A stretch of 64,000 nt of DNA from Chryseobacterium soli (GCF_000737705.1 NZ_JPRH01000011.1:1-64000), one strand, 5' to 3'; counted from the first letter of the stretch, positions 1 through 9,227 are shown. Translations and numbers: made by a program. The notes: a model not told the origin generated them from the letters alone.

Positions 1-290
1 AAAAAAACAGGAAGGAAAACATTCCCTTCTGGTTATAAACAATGTAAAGTGTAAAATTATAAGTCGTGCATTTGCCGTTATAGGAAGAAACGAAGCTTTT
101 GTAAATACTTATAAATTTGCAACATAATTTTAACAAATTTTTATTGGTTTTTATCATAGAATGCGGTAGCGGGGAGCTCTGTTTTATAGGGCGGTTTTTT
201 GTTTTTCCATAAGGAAATAGTATATTTATATTTTTAATGATTGACAAACAGATAGCTAAAATCAAAACAACTTTAGCGCAATTGTATATA

Positions 291-318
291 TTGGATATTG
301 GTGCAATACATAAATTTG
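291..318 (+). promoter_or_regulatory. Bacteroidetes-type promoter (TTG / TAnnTTTG)
   Basis: A TTG at 291-293 is followed after exactly 17 bp by TAAATTTG at 311-318. This matches the known Flavobacterium/Bacteroides consensus (-33 TTG, about 17-20 bp, -7 TAnnTTTG). It lies 35 bp ahead of the ATG at 353, so transcription would start near 324 and leave a leader of about 30 nt. Confidence 0.7.
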
Positions 319-352
319 GATGTTATGCCTCATTTTAAAAAGACAGACCAAA

Positions 353-889
353 ATGGATAGAATTGAAATATATTCAAGTAAAAAGAAATCATTGATGCTA
401 TTGATTGTGTCAATTGTATTTGTTGTTTTAGGTTTTTGGTTACTTTTAGAAGCGAACAACTTGACTGGTTGGAAAGCTAGAAGCCCAATTTTTACTCGAG
501 GAATTGGAATTGCTTCAATTCTTTTTTTCGGACTCGGCGTTTTTATAGGACTAAAAAGACTGATTAAATCAGAAATTGCTTTAATTATTGACACCAAAGG
601 GCTAAATATGAATCCGAAGAAATCATTGAACGAATTCATAAAATGGAGTGACATAAATGGTTTTGAAGAAATCAAAATACAGAACACACAAATTGTAATT
701 GTAGGAGTGAAAAATCCTGAGTACTGGCTTGACAAAGAGACAAGCGGATTTAGACGAAAATTAATGCAATTTAATATTAATAATTATAACTCCCCTTTCA
801 ATATTGCGGCTTCTGGACTTGACATTACTTCGCACAAACTAATCGACACTTTGAATAACTATTATGACAGCCATAAAAACGAGGCGTAA
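353..889 (+). CDS. STM3941-like two-TM membrane protein
   Basis: A 178-aa protein. After a short N-terminal segment (MDRIEIYSSKKKS) there are two hydrophobic segments (about residues 14-32 and 45-63). A soluble C-terminal domain follows, with an 'I..I...GL.....' beta pattern and 'FIKWSDINGFE', typical of the STM3941/PH-like membrane proteins found sporadically in Bacteroidetes. I chose the ATG at 353 rather than one at 320, because 320 would fall at the predicted transcription start and adds a non-conserved-looking charged stretch. The gene stands alone with its own promoter and is followed by a large imperfect palindrome, as in a mobile single-gene cassette. Function unknown. Confidence 0.7.
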   Translation: MDRIEIYSSKKKSLMLLIVSIVFVVLGFWLLLEANNLTGWKARSPIFTRGIGIASILFFGLGVFIGLKRLIKSEIALIIDTKGLNMNPKKSLNEFIKWSDINGFEEIKIQNTQIVIVGVKNPEYWLDKETSGFRRKLMQFNINNYNSPFNIAASGLDITSHKLIDTLNNYYDSHKNEA

Positions 890-1066
890 CATGGGTTTGC
901 GCCAGGCGGGCTGACGTGCAAACTTGGAGCTTTGTGCTTCGAAACCAACCCGAACGCAATTCCTCGCTGCCGCCTTTCGTGTGGCTTTGGCTTTTAGATT
1001 ATATTATTAAAATGTTTAATTTATAATACTAAAACCACACGAAAGAATTCGTCCGGTAACGGGAGT
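885..1066. repeat. Large imperfect palindrome after the single-gene cassette, attC-like in layout
   Basis: Immediately after the stop codon comes CGTAACATGGGTTTGCG, a GGCGGGCTGACG segment, then an 11-bp perfect inverted pair, CTTTCGTGTGG at 974-984 and CCACACGAAAG at 1035-1045. An AT-rich inner hairpin lies at about 998-1027. A TAACA start followed by GGCGGG-type arms resembles integron attC sites, and similar sequences follow lone genes in Bacteroidetes. No integrase is present in the window, so the integron reading is inference. Confidence 0.4.
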
Positions 1067-1129
1067 ATTTTTAAAATATTGAATTGAATATTTCATGCAC
1101 TATTCAAGCCACTCATAAAAGCTAATGAA

Positions 1130-2591
1130 ATGAACAACCAACTCCATGAACTTCTTTATTACTATAATGAGGAAGGATACGAAGGATGCGATTTAAACGA
1201 AGTACAACTCCTTGAAAAAAGAGATTTTGACAGGGTTGAAAAATTAAAACAGCTTCTTCATAATGAAGACCGGTATGTTGCTTATCAGGCAATGCTTATT
1301 TTACTCGCATGGTCTATACCCGAAGGGTTTAAACTCCTTGATCGGTTCATCGCTGAAAAATGGGACGAAAAAGAAAAATTTGAACCCCATAGATTCCATG
1401 GTGAAGATAATGTATATGATGTCATCACCAATGCATTGTACATTGCAACATTCAATGGAAAAACCGAACAGGAATTATATCCTTATATCAAACAGTTTTT
1501 GCATCGATATGGTGAACGGTCTTTTGAATCTAACCTGAAGGACTTTCTCTTAAAGAAAGATTGCCGGCCTCTTTTGAAGGAAATAGAACAGGCCATGCAA
1601 AATGCTTTACAAAACAAAAGATATTACCAAGCCAGTCAGTTATTTCCGGTACTTGTTCATTATGACCAAAATTTGTTTAATACCTACATCGGTATTTTTA
1701 AAACGTTGATCAATCAGGATAACAGGATTACGTATAATATAGAAGAAGCAGAAAAAAGTAGACCATGTTAAGGTTCAAAACCTTGGCATGGTTGCCAACC
1801 CAATTAATCTACCCAAACAAAATTTCAATGAATCAGAACAGAAAGATGTATACCGATTTAGAAGACCGGTTTACGAAAAAATATTACCGTGAAATAGTGG
1901 GAAAAGCTTTAGCTCAGGCAAAAGAAGAATATGAGCAATTTCCCAATGATGGCATGAACATTTCTTTTTATCATCAGTTACTGGACATAAAAAAAACAGT
2001 CATTGATGATCATGAAGTATATACGGAAGATGAAGCATATCAAAAATATCCAATGGCTGTAATGGTCGTAAGGAATTTTCTTGGTGAAGAGGCCAATACG
2101 GAGTATGCAATGATGCTGCAAGATATCGTTTGGGGTATATCATTATATCCTGCTATGTTTGAAAACATTGAAATTGTTAAGCGGAAAATATTTGATGGAG
2201 ATGAAGAAGCAGGTCTGAAAGAAGTTTTTGAAATTGAAAATCAAAAAATCAAACTCAGTGATTTTTACAACAATCCATTACGAGAATTAAAAAAAGAAAT
2301 AAGGGATAAAAGTTTTGACACCCTAATGAAAGAAAGTAAATTCAATCTGGTTAATAATTTTGTTGAAAAGTATCTCTCTGAAAATGGATTAGAAATTTAT
2401 TATCATAAAAATGCTGAGGCAGTCTACCTGTTTTCCTACGGAGAATATCAGTCGGGGAGGTATCTGTTGTTTTTAGAAGGGATCTGTCATTACACGACGT
2501 AATAAAATACTGGTTTTGCCGAAATAAGGAAGTACATATTTACTCAGAAGAAATAAAAAGAAGGGATCCTAAAAATCAATTGAAACGATGA
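1130..2591 (+). pseudogene. Unknown 486-codon gene split over three frames
   Basis: Three consecutive open stretches (1130-1771, about 1758-1892 and 1765-2502, and about 2457-2591) join into one continuous 486-aa reading frame if three homopolymer runs are corrected. These are A6 at 1752-1757 read as A5, A6 at 1876-1881 read as A5, and G4 at 2454-2457 read as G5. The joined frame has no stop, contains soluble, protein-like sequence throughout (for example VDHVKVQNLGMVANPINLPK, then SLHDVIKYWFCRNKEVHIYS), and ends in an ATGA overlap with the next gene. The N-terminal part is helical, with HEAT-like spacing. I do not recognise the family. Either the gene has decayed or the sequence carries indel errors here; the long neighbouring genes are intact. 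Confidence 0.7.
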
Positions 2592-2824
2592 ACGAAAAGA
2601 AATTACTCGAAAAAAAAGAATGGGAATATTATATTTTTGAGGAGGACCGCCATATTATAGTATCAGTTCCCATTTCCAGGCCAGCCCCAGGATTCGATGT
2701 CATTTATATTTTGAACGAATCTGAAAAGGAAAAATATGGACATACAGGAATTAAAGCCCTTAAAGACAGGATAGAAGATATGAACGTGAATTTTTCAAAC
2801 TATGAAATGAACTCCTGGAGGTAA
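2588..2824 (+). CDS. Small unknown protein coupled to the broken gene
   Basis: A 78-aa acidic soluble protein (MNEKKLLEKKEWEYYIFEED...) with alternating strands and a proline-rich turn (PISRPAPGFD). Its ATG at 2588 overlaps the restored stop of the upstream gene (ATGA at 2588-2591), which is the arrangement of translationally coupled partners. This overlap is independent support for the frame restoration upstream. No family recognised; it could be a partner or immunity-type protein of the upstream product, but nothing in the sequence proves this. Confidence 0.6.
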   Translation: MNEKKLLEKKEWEYYIFEEDRHIIVSVPISRPAPGFDVIYILNESEKEKYGHTGIKALKDRIEDMNVNFSNYEMNSWR

Positions 2825-3043
2825 TAAAAAACAGGGATACATTTTTAAGCGGAAATAGCTGAGCTGAATGATAATGCCTTTTCCCAATAATATTTTGTGA
2901 TGTATTGATGTTTTTTTAATAATGGGAGGATTCAGTTTTAAAAGGCTGGGAGTTGGAAGAAGGAAGCGGGAAGTTACTCTTAGTTATAATTACTGGCAGT
3001 CACTATAAAATAAAAGGGGTAGTACATGCCCTTTTACCTCTCT

Positions 3044-3117
3044 TGTCATTCCCACGAAGTAGCAATCTCATTGATAGATCAGATTCTTCATTTCACTTCG
3101 TTGCATTCTGAATGACA
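3044..3117 (+). repeat. TGTCATTC...GAATGACA interspersed repeat, copy 1
   Basis: It starts TGTCATTCCC and ends TTCTGAATGACA, with an internal AGATCAGATTCTTCATTTCA block. The same element recurs at 14562-14635 (inverted) and 15622-15700. The terminal 8 bp are inverted, as in a MITE or REP-like element. Confidence 0.8.
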
Positions 3118-3179
3118 GCAGAATATTAAGCGATAAAGTTTAATGAATCAAAGATTGTTATGTGCAATTTTACATCTAT

Positions 3180-3265
3180 TGTCATTCCGATGAAGGAGGA
3201 ATCTTGTAGAAGACTAAAATTCCGCATTGAAATTCAACCAATTATTAAATTAATGAAATCTGAAT
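3180..3265 (+). repeat. Related repeat, second subtype (one-ended)
   Basis: It begins TGTCATTCCGATGAAGGAGG like the full element, then diverges into a ...GTAGAAGACTAAAATTCCGC... body and lacks the closing GAATGACA. A near-identical copy lies at 15769-15850, again about 140 bp downstream of a full element. The intergenic stretch 2825-3346 otherwise shows no gene. Confidence 0.75.
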
Positions 3266-3346
3266 TTGATAATTCATTAATATTGTTTAAAACGTTCAGA
3301 ATGCACATTGGGTGTTAAGACCTGAAATTTATACCAAAAAAAAGAG

Positions 3347-4288
3347 ATGAAATCTATCATAATAGCTGTATGTATTACTTTTATTTCAATAACATTAGTT
3401 TTTTCGCAGACTTCTGAAAGAAAATTTATATCCATTAACGATAAGCAAATGGCCTATAAAACTTTTGGACTTGATGAAAGAAAAGCTGATGAGCCCATTG
3501 TAGTCTTTGAAAGTGGTCTTGGTTCGGGGGGAGGAGGCTATGGAAGTTTGTTCCCTTTCGTTCAAAAAAGCTTTGCAGGGATAGTGTATGATCGGAATGG
3601 AATTGGAGAATCAGAAATCGACACTTCGATAAAAACAGATGAAGATATTATAAAAAGACTTCACGATTTGTTGGCAGCTTTAAAAATAAGCCCGCCTTAT
3701 CTGTTAGTAGGACACTCGATAGGCGGACCGTTTATACGGTTGTATGCCTCAATGTATCCCAATGAAGTTTGTGGCCTATTTTTCATAGACCCGACAGATT
3801 TTATGCTTACAAAAGAGGAAGACAACAGAGTGAAAATAAATACATCAAGCGCTACAGGGTATAGGGAATTATTTGCGATAAACCTTAAAAACATTATTAA
3901 GGACACTTCCACATCAAACGGTTTTCGAAATGAAGCACAAAGAGAACTGAATGAAAGCACACCAGACTTCTTTAAAAAATATAAATCTCTACAGCCTCTT
4001 AAAGACGTTCCCATAACCGTAATGATTTCATACAACAAGCATATTGAACATTATGAAACAGAAATGAACGAAAAGCTGAAATTAGGGATCAACTTAGTCC
4101 CGTGGTGGAAAGAATTGGATCAATTAAGAATAAACCATTACGCAGAGATGATAAAAAATAACAGTAATAGCCGGCTTATCCTGTTGCCGCGTTACAGCCA
4201 CGGAATACATCAGCAAGACCCCAAAATGGTAGCAGAAGCTTTGATTGATACCTACAAAAACTGTCTGATTTCCTTAAAAAACAAGTAG
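3347..4288 (+). CDS. Secreted alpha/beta hydrolase
   Basis: A 313-aa protein. It has an N-terminal signal peptide (about residues 1-20, ending VFSQ), then an alpha/beta-hydrolase fold with the oxyanion region 'FESGLGSGG', the nucleophile elbow GHSIGG (Ser about 124) and a C-terminal catalytic His in 'YSHG' (about 285). The acid is probably an Asp in the 'FIDPTDF' or a later strand. Length and motifs fit the broad esterase/hydrolase family; the substrate cannot be told. It probably acts in the periplasm. It is a single gene, with repeats upstream. Confidence 0.85.
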   Translation: MKSIIIAVCITFISITLVFSQTSERKFISINDKQMAYKTFGLDERKADEPIVVFESGLGSGGGGYGSLFPFVQKSFAGIVYDRNGIGESEIDTSIKTDEDIIKRLHDLLAALKISPPYLLVGHSIGGPFIRLYASMYPNEVCGLFFIDPTDFMLTKEEDNRVKINTSSATGYRELFAINLKNIIKDTSTSNGFRNEAQRELNESTPDFFKKYKSLQPLKDVPITVMISYNKHIEHYETEMNEKLKLGINLVPWWKELDQLRINHYAEMIKNNSNSRLILLPRYSHGIHQQDPKMVAEALIDTYKNCLISLKNK

Positions 4289-4430
4289 AAAAAACTACTG
4301 CCTGCAAGAGTTTTTAAATCAGAAACGCTATTGACAGTACAAACAGCTATCCCAATTAATATTATTTCTATTGAACTTTTGACTTAAGGTTTGGCTAACT
4401 TTTTCTATGTATTTGTAGCATTACAGAAAC

Positions 4431-4454
4431 CAATCCCAACTCTCGTCAGGATTG
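4431..4454 (-). terminator. Hairpin 3' of the outer-membrane gene
   Basis: CAATCC...GGATTG arms around AACTCTCGT, the same hairpin type as the T-tailed terminators at 13841-13862 and 48523-48544, here without a clear T tract. It lies 34 bp downstream of the minus-strand gene ending at 4488. Confidence 0.45.
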
Positions 4455-4487
4455 TATTCATTCTTTAGTTTTTAGACCGGGCTGCTA

Positions 4488-5033
4488 TTAAAATCTGTAG
4501 CCAATGCTCAATCCAAACTTTGCAACCACGTCATGATCTGTTTTATCTGCATTGAATAGAAGTCTTCCATAGCCTGCGTTGGCTTCAAAAACTAATCCTT
4601 TTTTTGTGACTAGCTTCCATCCAAGACCTGCACCCAATGCAACATCATACACATCTTTATTTTCAGTGAATGTCAGGCGGTCTGCTGAATATATTTTTTT
4701 CCCATCAATGGAAGTGAACGCTCCAAATCCTTCGACAAAAAAACCGGAAGCATATTTTTTACCAAAATAATATCTGTAATAAGGGGAGATATAGTAATTC
4801 ATATCCTCATTTTTTTTGTCATCGTACACAATAAATGCAGAGATCCCCACTGATGAATTTTTGTTGAGGTGCCGTTCAAAACCTGCTTCCACAGCACCGA
4901 GTAACGGTGAGATAAGATTCAGTTTAATTTCATTGTTTTTCTGATAAGGATTTGCATCAGTTCCATTTTCATTTTGAGCTTTTACAGCATAAAAAGCAAA
5001 CAACATGATGAATAATAAGAAGGTTTTTTTCAT
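4488..5033 (-). CDS. Outer-membrane beta-barrel protein (DUF3575/PorT-like)
   Basis: A 181-aa protein. It has a signal peptide of about 19 residues (ending AVKAQ) and then alternating amphipathic strands with aromatic girdles (ISPYYRYYFGKK, GFFVEGFGAF, LGAGLGWKL), ending in the beta-barrel C-terminal pattern 'GLSIGYRF'. This is typical of small outer-membrane barrels of Bacteroidetes. The gene lies directly downstream of, and codirectional with, a membrane AraC regulator. The 88 bp between them carry a promoter-like block that is almost duplicated at 43264-43351, so control by that regulator or a paralogue is likely. Confidence 0.8.
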   Translation of the reverse strand: MKKTFLLFIMLFAFYAVKAQNENGTDANPYQKNNEIKLNLISPLLGAVEAGFERHLNKNSSVGISAFIVYDDKKNEDMNYYISPYYRYYFGKKYASGFFVEGFGAFTSIDGKKIYSADRLTFTENKDVYDVALGAGLGWKLVTKKGLVFEANAGYGRLLFNADKTDHDVVAKFGLSIGYRF

Positions 5034-5040
5034 AAAAATT

Positions 5041-5107
5041 AATTTGAATTATTTAAGTGCAAAACTCAAATAAATCAAATTAGAACGGGTTTCAAAAGCT
5101 TAAAAAT
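5041..5107 (-). promoter_or_regulatory. Shared promoter/operator block, copy A
   Basis: Read on the minus strand, this block matches 43264-43351 with about three differences over about 66 bp. It contains TTTTTAAGCTTTTGAAACC, a TTG followed by about 18 bp and a -7-like TTTATTTG, and an inverted repeat AATTTGATTTATTT / AAATAATTCAAATT around GAGTTTTGCACTT (one mismatch; the other copy is perfect). It is a plausible AraC-type operator. Confidence 0.6.
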
Positions 5108-5121
5108 GGAGAAAATGGCAC

Positions 5122-6258
5122 CTATTTGCTGGTGTTTTTGTATTCATTGGGCGTCTGGCCGGTCACTTTTTTAAAGGCTTTATAAAAAGTGGTTTTTGAA
5201 GTAAACCCGGATTCTAATCCCATCGTCAGCAAAGTGTAGTTTTCATATTCCGGATCTGATATCATTTCCTTCACAGCTTCCACCCGATACTGATTGATAT
5301 AATGGGCAAAGTTGTCACCCGTTATTGTGTTTACAATTTGCGAAACGTATCCCGGGCTGATGCCCAGTTTTTCAGCCACTTTTTCTCTGTTTAATGTGCT
5401 GTCGGTATAAATGTGCTCATCTTTGCAAAGAAGTTCCAGTTTTTGAAAATAAAGATTGTCTGCCGTGATAGATTCCTTATAATCTTGTGGTATACTATTT
5501 TGTGCAACTTGCAGATGAGCATAGGAAGCAGCTGAATTATTATTTAGAAAATGGGAGATGGCGTCTTTGTTTTTGGCAAGTTTGTATTTGTAAATACCTA
5601 TATAAGCTGTCCAGTGCATTACAAATGTTGCACATAAAGCCAGGACGCTCATGATAGAGGAAATGTCTGATCCAAAAAAAAGACCAGTCATATAGGTAGT
5701 AAGCCAGATAAATAGCAACAAATAGATAATGGTTAATAAAGTAATGACCCATTTTTTCTCTTGTGGGTCTTTTAAATGCTTTATCATAAAATAAGAGTAA
5801 AGAGGTAGAAACGGGATGATGATAAAGGCAAATAAAACCTGAATTAGTCTAAGTATATTGACTAGAAAAATGCTTGAATCTGGAATTTTATAAAGTCCTG
5901 CAACATTACTAAGATCGTATGTAATACTAACAATAGAGGAATACGCAAATGGGATATAATACAAATAATGCTTCTGCCTGTTCTTTACAGTATCGTCAAT
6001 CCGGTTGATAATGAACAGAAATATGAAGACGGGCAATAAAAATATCCACTCGATATCGTCTATAAAACGTAGAAAAGGATACGACGTAAATGTACCTTCA
6101 AGTTCAAAAACATAATTTAGTAAAACAAAGGAAAGTGCAAATAGTAAATATGCTAAATATTTATTTGAATTACTATTGAATAGGGAAGACTTTAAAATAA
6201 CTAAGCCTAAGATTATTCCCTGGAAAATTGCAATATTTAAAAGTGTTGTATAAATCAA
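5122..6258 (-). CDS. Membrane-anchored AraC-family transcriptional regulator
   Basis: A 378-aa protein. The N-terminal half carries about seven hydrophobic segments (residues 3-22, 34-52, 70-86, 100-116, 132-155, 172-192, 200-222). The C-terminal 100 residues form an AraC HTH, with first helix-turn-helix REKVAEKLGISPGYVSQIVN and second part ESGFTSKTTFYKAFKKVTGQTPNEYK. This architecture (7TM-like sensor plus AraC DNA-binding domain) is common in Flavobacteriaceae. It precedes the outer-membrane gene in the same direction and is a good candidate to control it. The last residues (GQTPNEYKNTSK) recur as a relic at 43219-43263. Confidence 0.85.
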   Translation of the reverse strand: MIYTTLLNIAIFQGIILGLVILKSSLFNSNSNKYLAYLLFALSFVLLNYVFELEGTFTSYPFLRFIDDIEWIFLLPVFIFLFIINRIDDTVKNRQKHYLYYIPFAYSSIVSITYDLSNVAGLYKIPDSSIFLVNILRLIQVLFAFIIIPFLPLYSYFMIKHLKDPQEKKWVITLLTIIYLLLFIWLTTYMTGLFFGSDISSIMSVLALCATFVMHWTAYIGIYKYKLAKNKDAISHFLNNNSAASYAHLQVAQNSIPQDYKESITADNLYFQKLELLCKDEHIYTDSTLNREKVAEKLGISPGYVSQIVNTITGDNFAHYINQYRVEAVKEMISDPEYENYTLLTMGLESGFTSKTTFYKAFKKVTGQTPNEYKNTSK

Positions 6259-6624
6259 TTTTTTATAAAAGTTGTTGTAAAGAATTGCTTTGGCAAGTCA
6301 TGGTAATTATTTTTTAAATATAGCTCTTTCATACGGATTGATAAAACGAATGTATATTAATACTGATGACTTTTTTAAGGGATTGAAAATGACTGCTAAA
6401 ATGATTTATTCATTTGTCCAAAAAATGGTCTCGGCCTAAAATAAGTTGACAGAAAACCGATTTATACGGTGGAATTCCGCTAAGTCAGTATTCACAGGAA
6501 AACCTTTCTGTGAATTTCTTTTGAATACAGGATTTAATAAACTGGCTGAAAACAGGGATGTTTTACAATGATATTTTTTCACATATTTGTCTTTTGTATG
6601 GATGGAATCCAAAAGAGCAAAACA

Positions 6625-7431
6625 ATGAAGAAAACAATTTTAATTTTTCTATCCTTCGTGGTGATCATTTCCTGTAAAGATAAGGTACAACAAACACCCA
6701 AAAAATCAGGACAGCATCAGGAGGAAGTTCAATCCAATAAAAAAACAGCAGATCTGGGACTGAATCCGGATAAAGAGACTATTGAACATGTTAAAATTCT
6801 TTTAGCTAAAGAATACCGTGACGCGGGTAAGGAAAATGAAGTAAATGAGCTCACCAATAATTGGCTGGATTTGTATCAGAAAAACGGAAAATATTATGTG
6901 GGTAAAGCTGATTATACCGTTGCAAGAGGATATTCTGAATGTTCAGGAGATTCTACCAGGATTATTAATTCTAAAAACAACACCATTTTACTGATTGGGA
7001 ATTCACGATTGTCAATGGGTGAAGTAAAGACTGTTAAGATTGAGAAAAATAAAATCTGGCCAAAGGAAAAATTAAAATTTCATTTTGGAAATGAAGAATA
7101 CACATTGCGTGCGGAAGGAAAAGTCCTTTCATCCGAAAAAGTACAGACCGATAATGGAGAAGAACTTTATCAGAATGTAAAAAATTATAAGCTCTACCTG
7201 TCAGCTAATAATGCTCCGGAAACCTTATTTTTAGAGGAAGAATCGTTTAATGATACTTTTGTCGAACTGCTTTTCATAGGAGATATTGACCGGGATGGAA
7301 AACCTGACTTTATTTTTGGCGCCAACAGAGATTATGAAGAAGAACGGGTGATCTTATACCTTTCTTCCCAGGCAAAAAAAGGAAAACTCATTAAAAAATC
7401 AGCTGAAGTTGCCATTCAGTTTGATTGCTAA
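6625..7431 (+). CDS. Lipoprotein of unknown function
   Basis: A 268-aa protein counted from the ATG at 6625 (MKKTILIFLSFVVIISCKDK), which gives a clean lipobox (IISC, Cys about 17). The open frame extends upstream to 6568, but that would bury the signal. The mature part starts with a Lys/Gln/Ser-rich linker, then a globular domain. The C-terminal segment 'IGDIDRDGKPDFIFGANRDYEEERVILYLSS' resembles an FG-GAP/EF-hand-like Asp-rich loop (DxDxDGxxD) and may bind calcium. It is the first of four codirectional exported or membrane proteins up to 10433. Confidence 0.75.
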   Translation: MKKTILIFLSFVVIISCKDKVQQTPKKSGQHQEEVQSNKKTADLGLNPDKETIEHVKILLAKEYRDAGKENEVNELTNNWLDLYQKNGKYYVGKADYTVARGYSECSGDSTRIINSKNNTILLIGNSRLSMGEVKTVKIEKNKIWPKEKLKFHFGNEEYTLRAEGKVLSSEKVQTDNGEELYQNVKNYKLYLSANNAPETLFLEEESFNDTFVELLFIGDIDRDGKPDFIFGANRDYEEERVILYLSSQAKKGKLIKKSAEVAIQFDC

Positions 7432-7691
7432 AACCACTGTTATATTTCAATTCCACACGATTGGATACACTCATTTTTTAAAATATGATCTGTAAAACGA
7501 ATGCATACATTCCTGTTCTATTATTATTTCGAAACTATAATGACACAAATTAGCTGAAAGCAGGGATTTTATGCGATGATGATTTTACAGATCTTTGTTT
7601 CTGTCATTTCAGAACACCAAAAAACACAATGATGAAATTATGACAGAAGCTGTTCTGTGTGGCTTTTGCATCTATCTAAATCTTTAAAAAC

Positions 7692-9227
7692 ATGAAGAAA
7701 TTATTTACGTCAGCGGTTTTCGCCCTGATCATAAGCATCCACGTAAATGCGCAGGAAAAAATCTATTTTGATGAGAACTGGGAGAAAACCACTCAGGACA
7801 AAATGGAGTTTTACCGTGAAACGGAAAACAAAGGCAAGCTTACTTTAATCAGAGACTTTTATAAAAACGGAACCCTTCAGATGGAAGGTCTTGTTTCGGA
7901 TACCACGCCGGGCAGTGAGGTGTATGAAGGTAAAATTACCTGGTACAACGCTGATGGTAAAGTAGTGGGCTCAGGAACATATTCTGCAGGGCAGCAAATT
8001 GGGCCTGCTAAAACTTTTGATGAGCAGGGAAGACCTCTGGAAGATGTAATTTATAGAGCGGACGGTACTTTTACAGGTAAAATATACACCTATAAAAATC
8101 CGGACGAAATGTCTTATCATAACAGTATTACAACGTATGAAACTCCTGAGAGTTTCAAATCGGTGGTGTATGATGAAGACATCAAAGGAATTCGCTATGA
8201 AATTGTAAGTGATGGTAAAGAGCTGTATGAAACTAAATATTATGGTGAAAAAGGAAAATATATCGGTACGAATCGTTCCGGCGATTCCAGCGATAAGGTG
8301 ACGGTAGAGTATTATCAGGATCCGATGAAGGTTTCCAAAATCGAAAAGCAAAATAAAGACGGAAAGGTCACAGAAAGTACCATCTATTCTCCGGAAGGAA
8401 GCATTTTGCAGGAAGAAAAGAAAAATAAAAAAGGCGGCTATCAGAAAACATATGACAAAACGGGTAAGCAGATAGGCAGTCTTACCTACGTCTATGATAA
8501 AGAAGCAGACTATTACATGCCGCAGGACGGGGAAGAGTATCAGTTTAATTATGAGTTTTCCGGATTCACGGCTGTTAATGTTTATAAAAACGGGTTGGCG
8601 GTTCTGAATAAATATTTCGATGAAAATGGGCAATTATCTTCCGAGCAGGTGTTAAAAGATGAGGTAACCCAGGAAATCAGATATTATTATCCGGACGGAA
8701 AACCCAAAGGAACTGTAACGTATAAAGATGATATGCCTTATAATGGTACGCTGTACGAGGGATTGGTCGAACAGCATTATAAAGACAGTGTTTTAGTGTA
8801 CTCGAAGTCATTAAGACTGGACGGAACATTAAAAACCGAAACAAAAATTAATGCAGATCAAACGGGATATAATTCTACTATCTATGATGAGAAGGGAGCT
8901 GTTGCGTACACGTACACCCATCCGGTAGAGCGGGGTGATGGTTTCACCGCACAGATTGTACAGTATACCAAAGGAAAACCTGCCAATAAAGCGGTTGTAA
9001 AAGATGGCTTTATTGAAAGCGGAAAACTTAAATACAAATCCGAATCCGGGGTAAAAGAACTGGAACGCAGTGGAAAATGGGTTATCGTAAAAATGTATGA
9101 TACGGAAGGAAAGCTGATTCAGGATTCTAAAGTACTCGCAGAAACACAGGAGCCGGATGCTTACAATTCATTAGATACACAGATCACGGAAGCTGATCTT
9201 CAGTATGAATTTTATGAATCTGTATAA
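7692..9227 (+). CDS. Secreted MORN/YwqK-type repeat protein
   Basis: A 511-aa protein. It has a signal peptide (MKKLFTSAVFALIISIHVNAQ), then many short repeats of the 'xYxxDGKxxGxxxY' kind (GKITWYNADGKVVGSGTYSAG, IRYYYPDGKPKGTVTYKDD, EYYQDPMKVSK...). These match the MORN_2/YwqK family often labelled 'toxin-antitoxin YwqK family antitoxin'; that label is by homology and does not imply a toxin here. It is predicted to be a periplasmic or surface beta-meander protein. The 3' part loses repeat regularity. The region just upstream, 'GCTGAAAGCAGGGAT', echoes one upstream of the preceding gene. Confidence 0.8.
   Translation: MKKLFTSAVFALIISIHVNAQEKIYFDENWEKTTQDKMEFYRETENKGKLTLIRDFYKNGTLQMEGLVSDTTPGSEVYEGKITWYNADGKVVGSGTYSAGQQIGPAKTFDEQGRPLEDVIYRADGTFTGKIYTYKNPDEMSYHNSITTYETPESFKSVVYDEDIKGIRYEIVSDGKELYETKYYGEKGKYIGTNRSGDSSDKVTVEYYQDPMKVSKIEKQNKDGKVTESTIYSPEGSILQEEKKNKKGGYQKTYDKTGKQIGSLTYVYDKEADYYMPQDGEEYQFNYEFSGFTAVNVYKNGLAVLNKYFDENGQLSSEQVLKDEVTQEIRYYYPDGKPKGTVTYKDDMPYNGTLYEGLVEQHYKDSVLVYSKSLRLDGTLKTETKINADQTGYNSTIYDEKGAVAYTYTHPVERGDGFTAQIVQYTKGKPANKAVVKDGFIESGKLKYKSESGVKELERSGKWVIVKMYDTEGKLIQDSKVLAETQEPDAYNSLDTQITEADLQYEFYESV

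Noticed and set aside
262..735. 157-codon minus-strand frame opposite the first gene
   Set aside because: It lies antisense to the membrane-protein gene, covers its promoter, and has no protein-like pattern.
7971..8633. 220-codon minus-strand frame
   Set aside because: Fully antisense to the MORN/YwqK-like gene; Ile/Phe-rich composition mirrors the repeats on the other strand.
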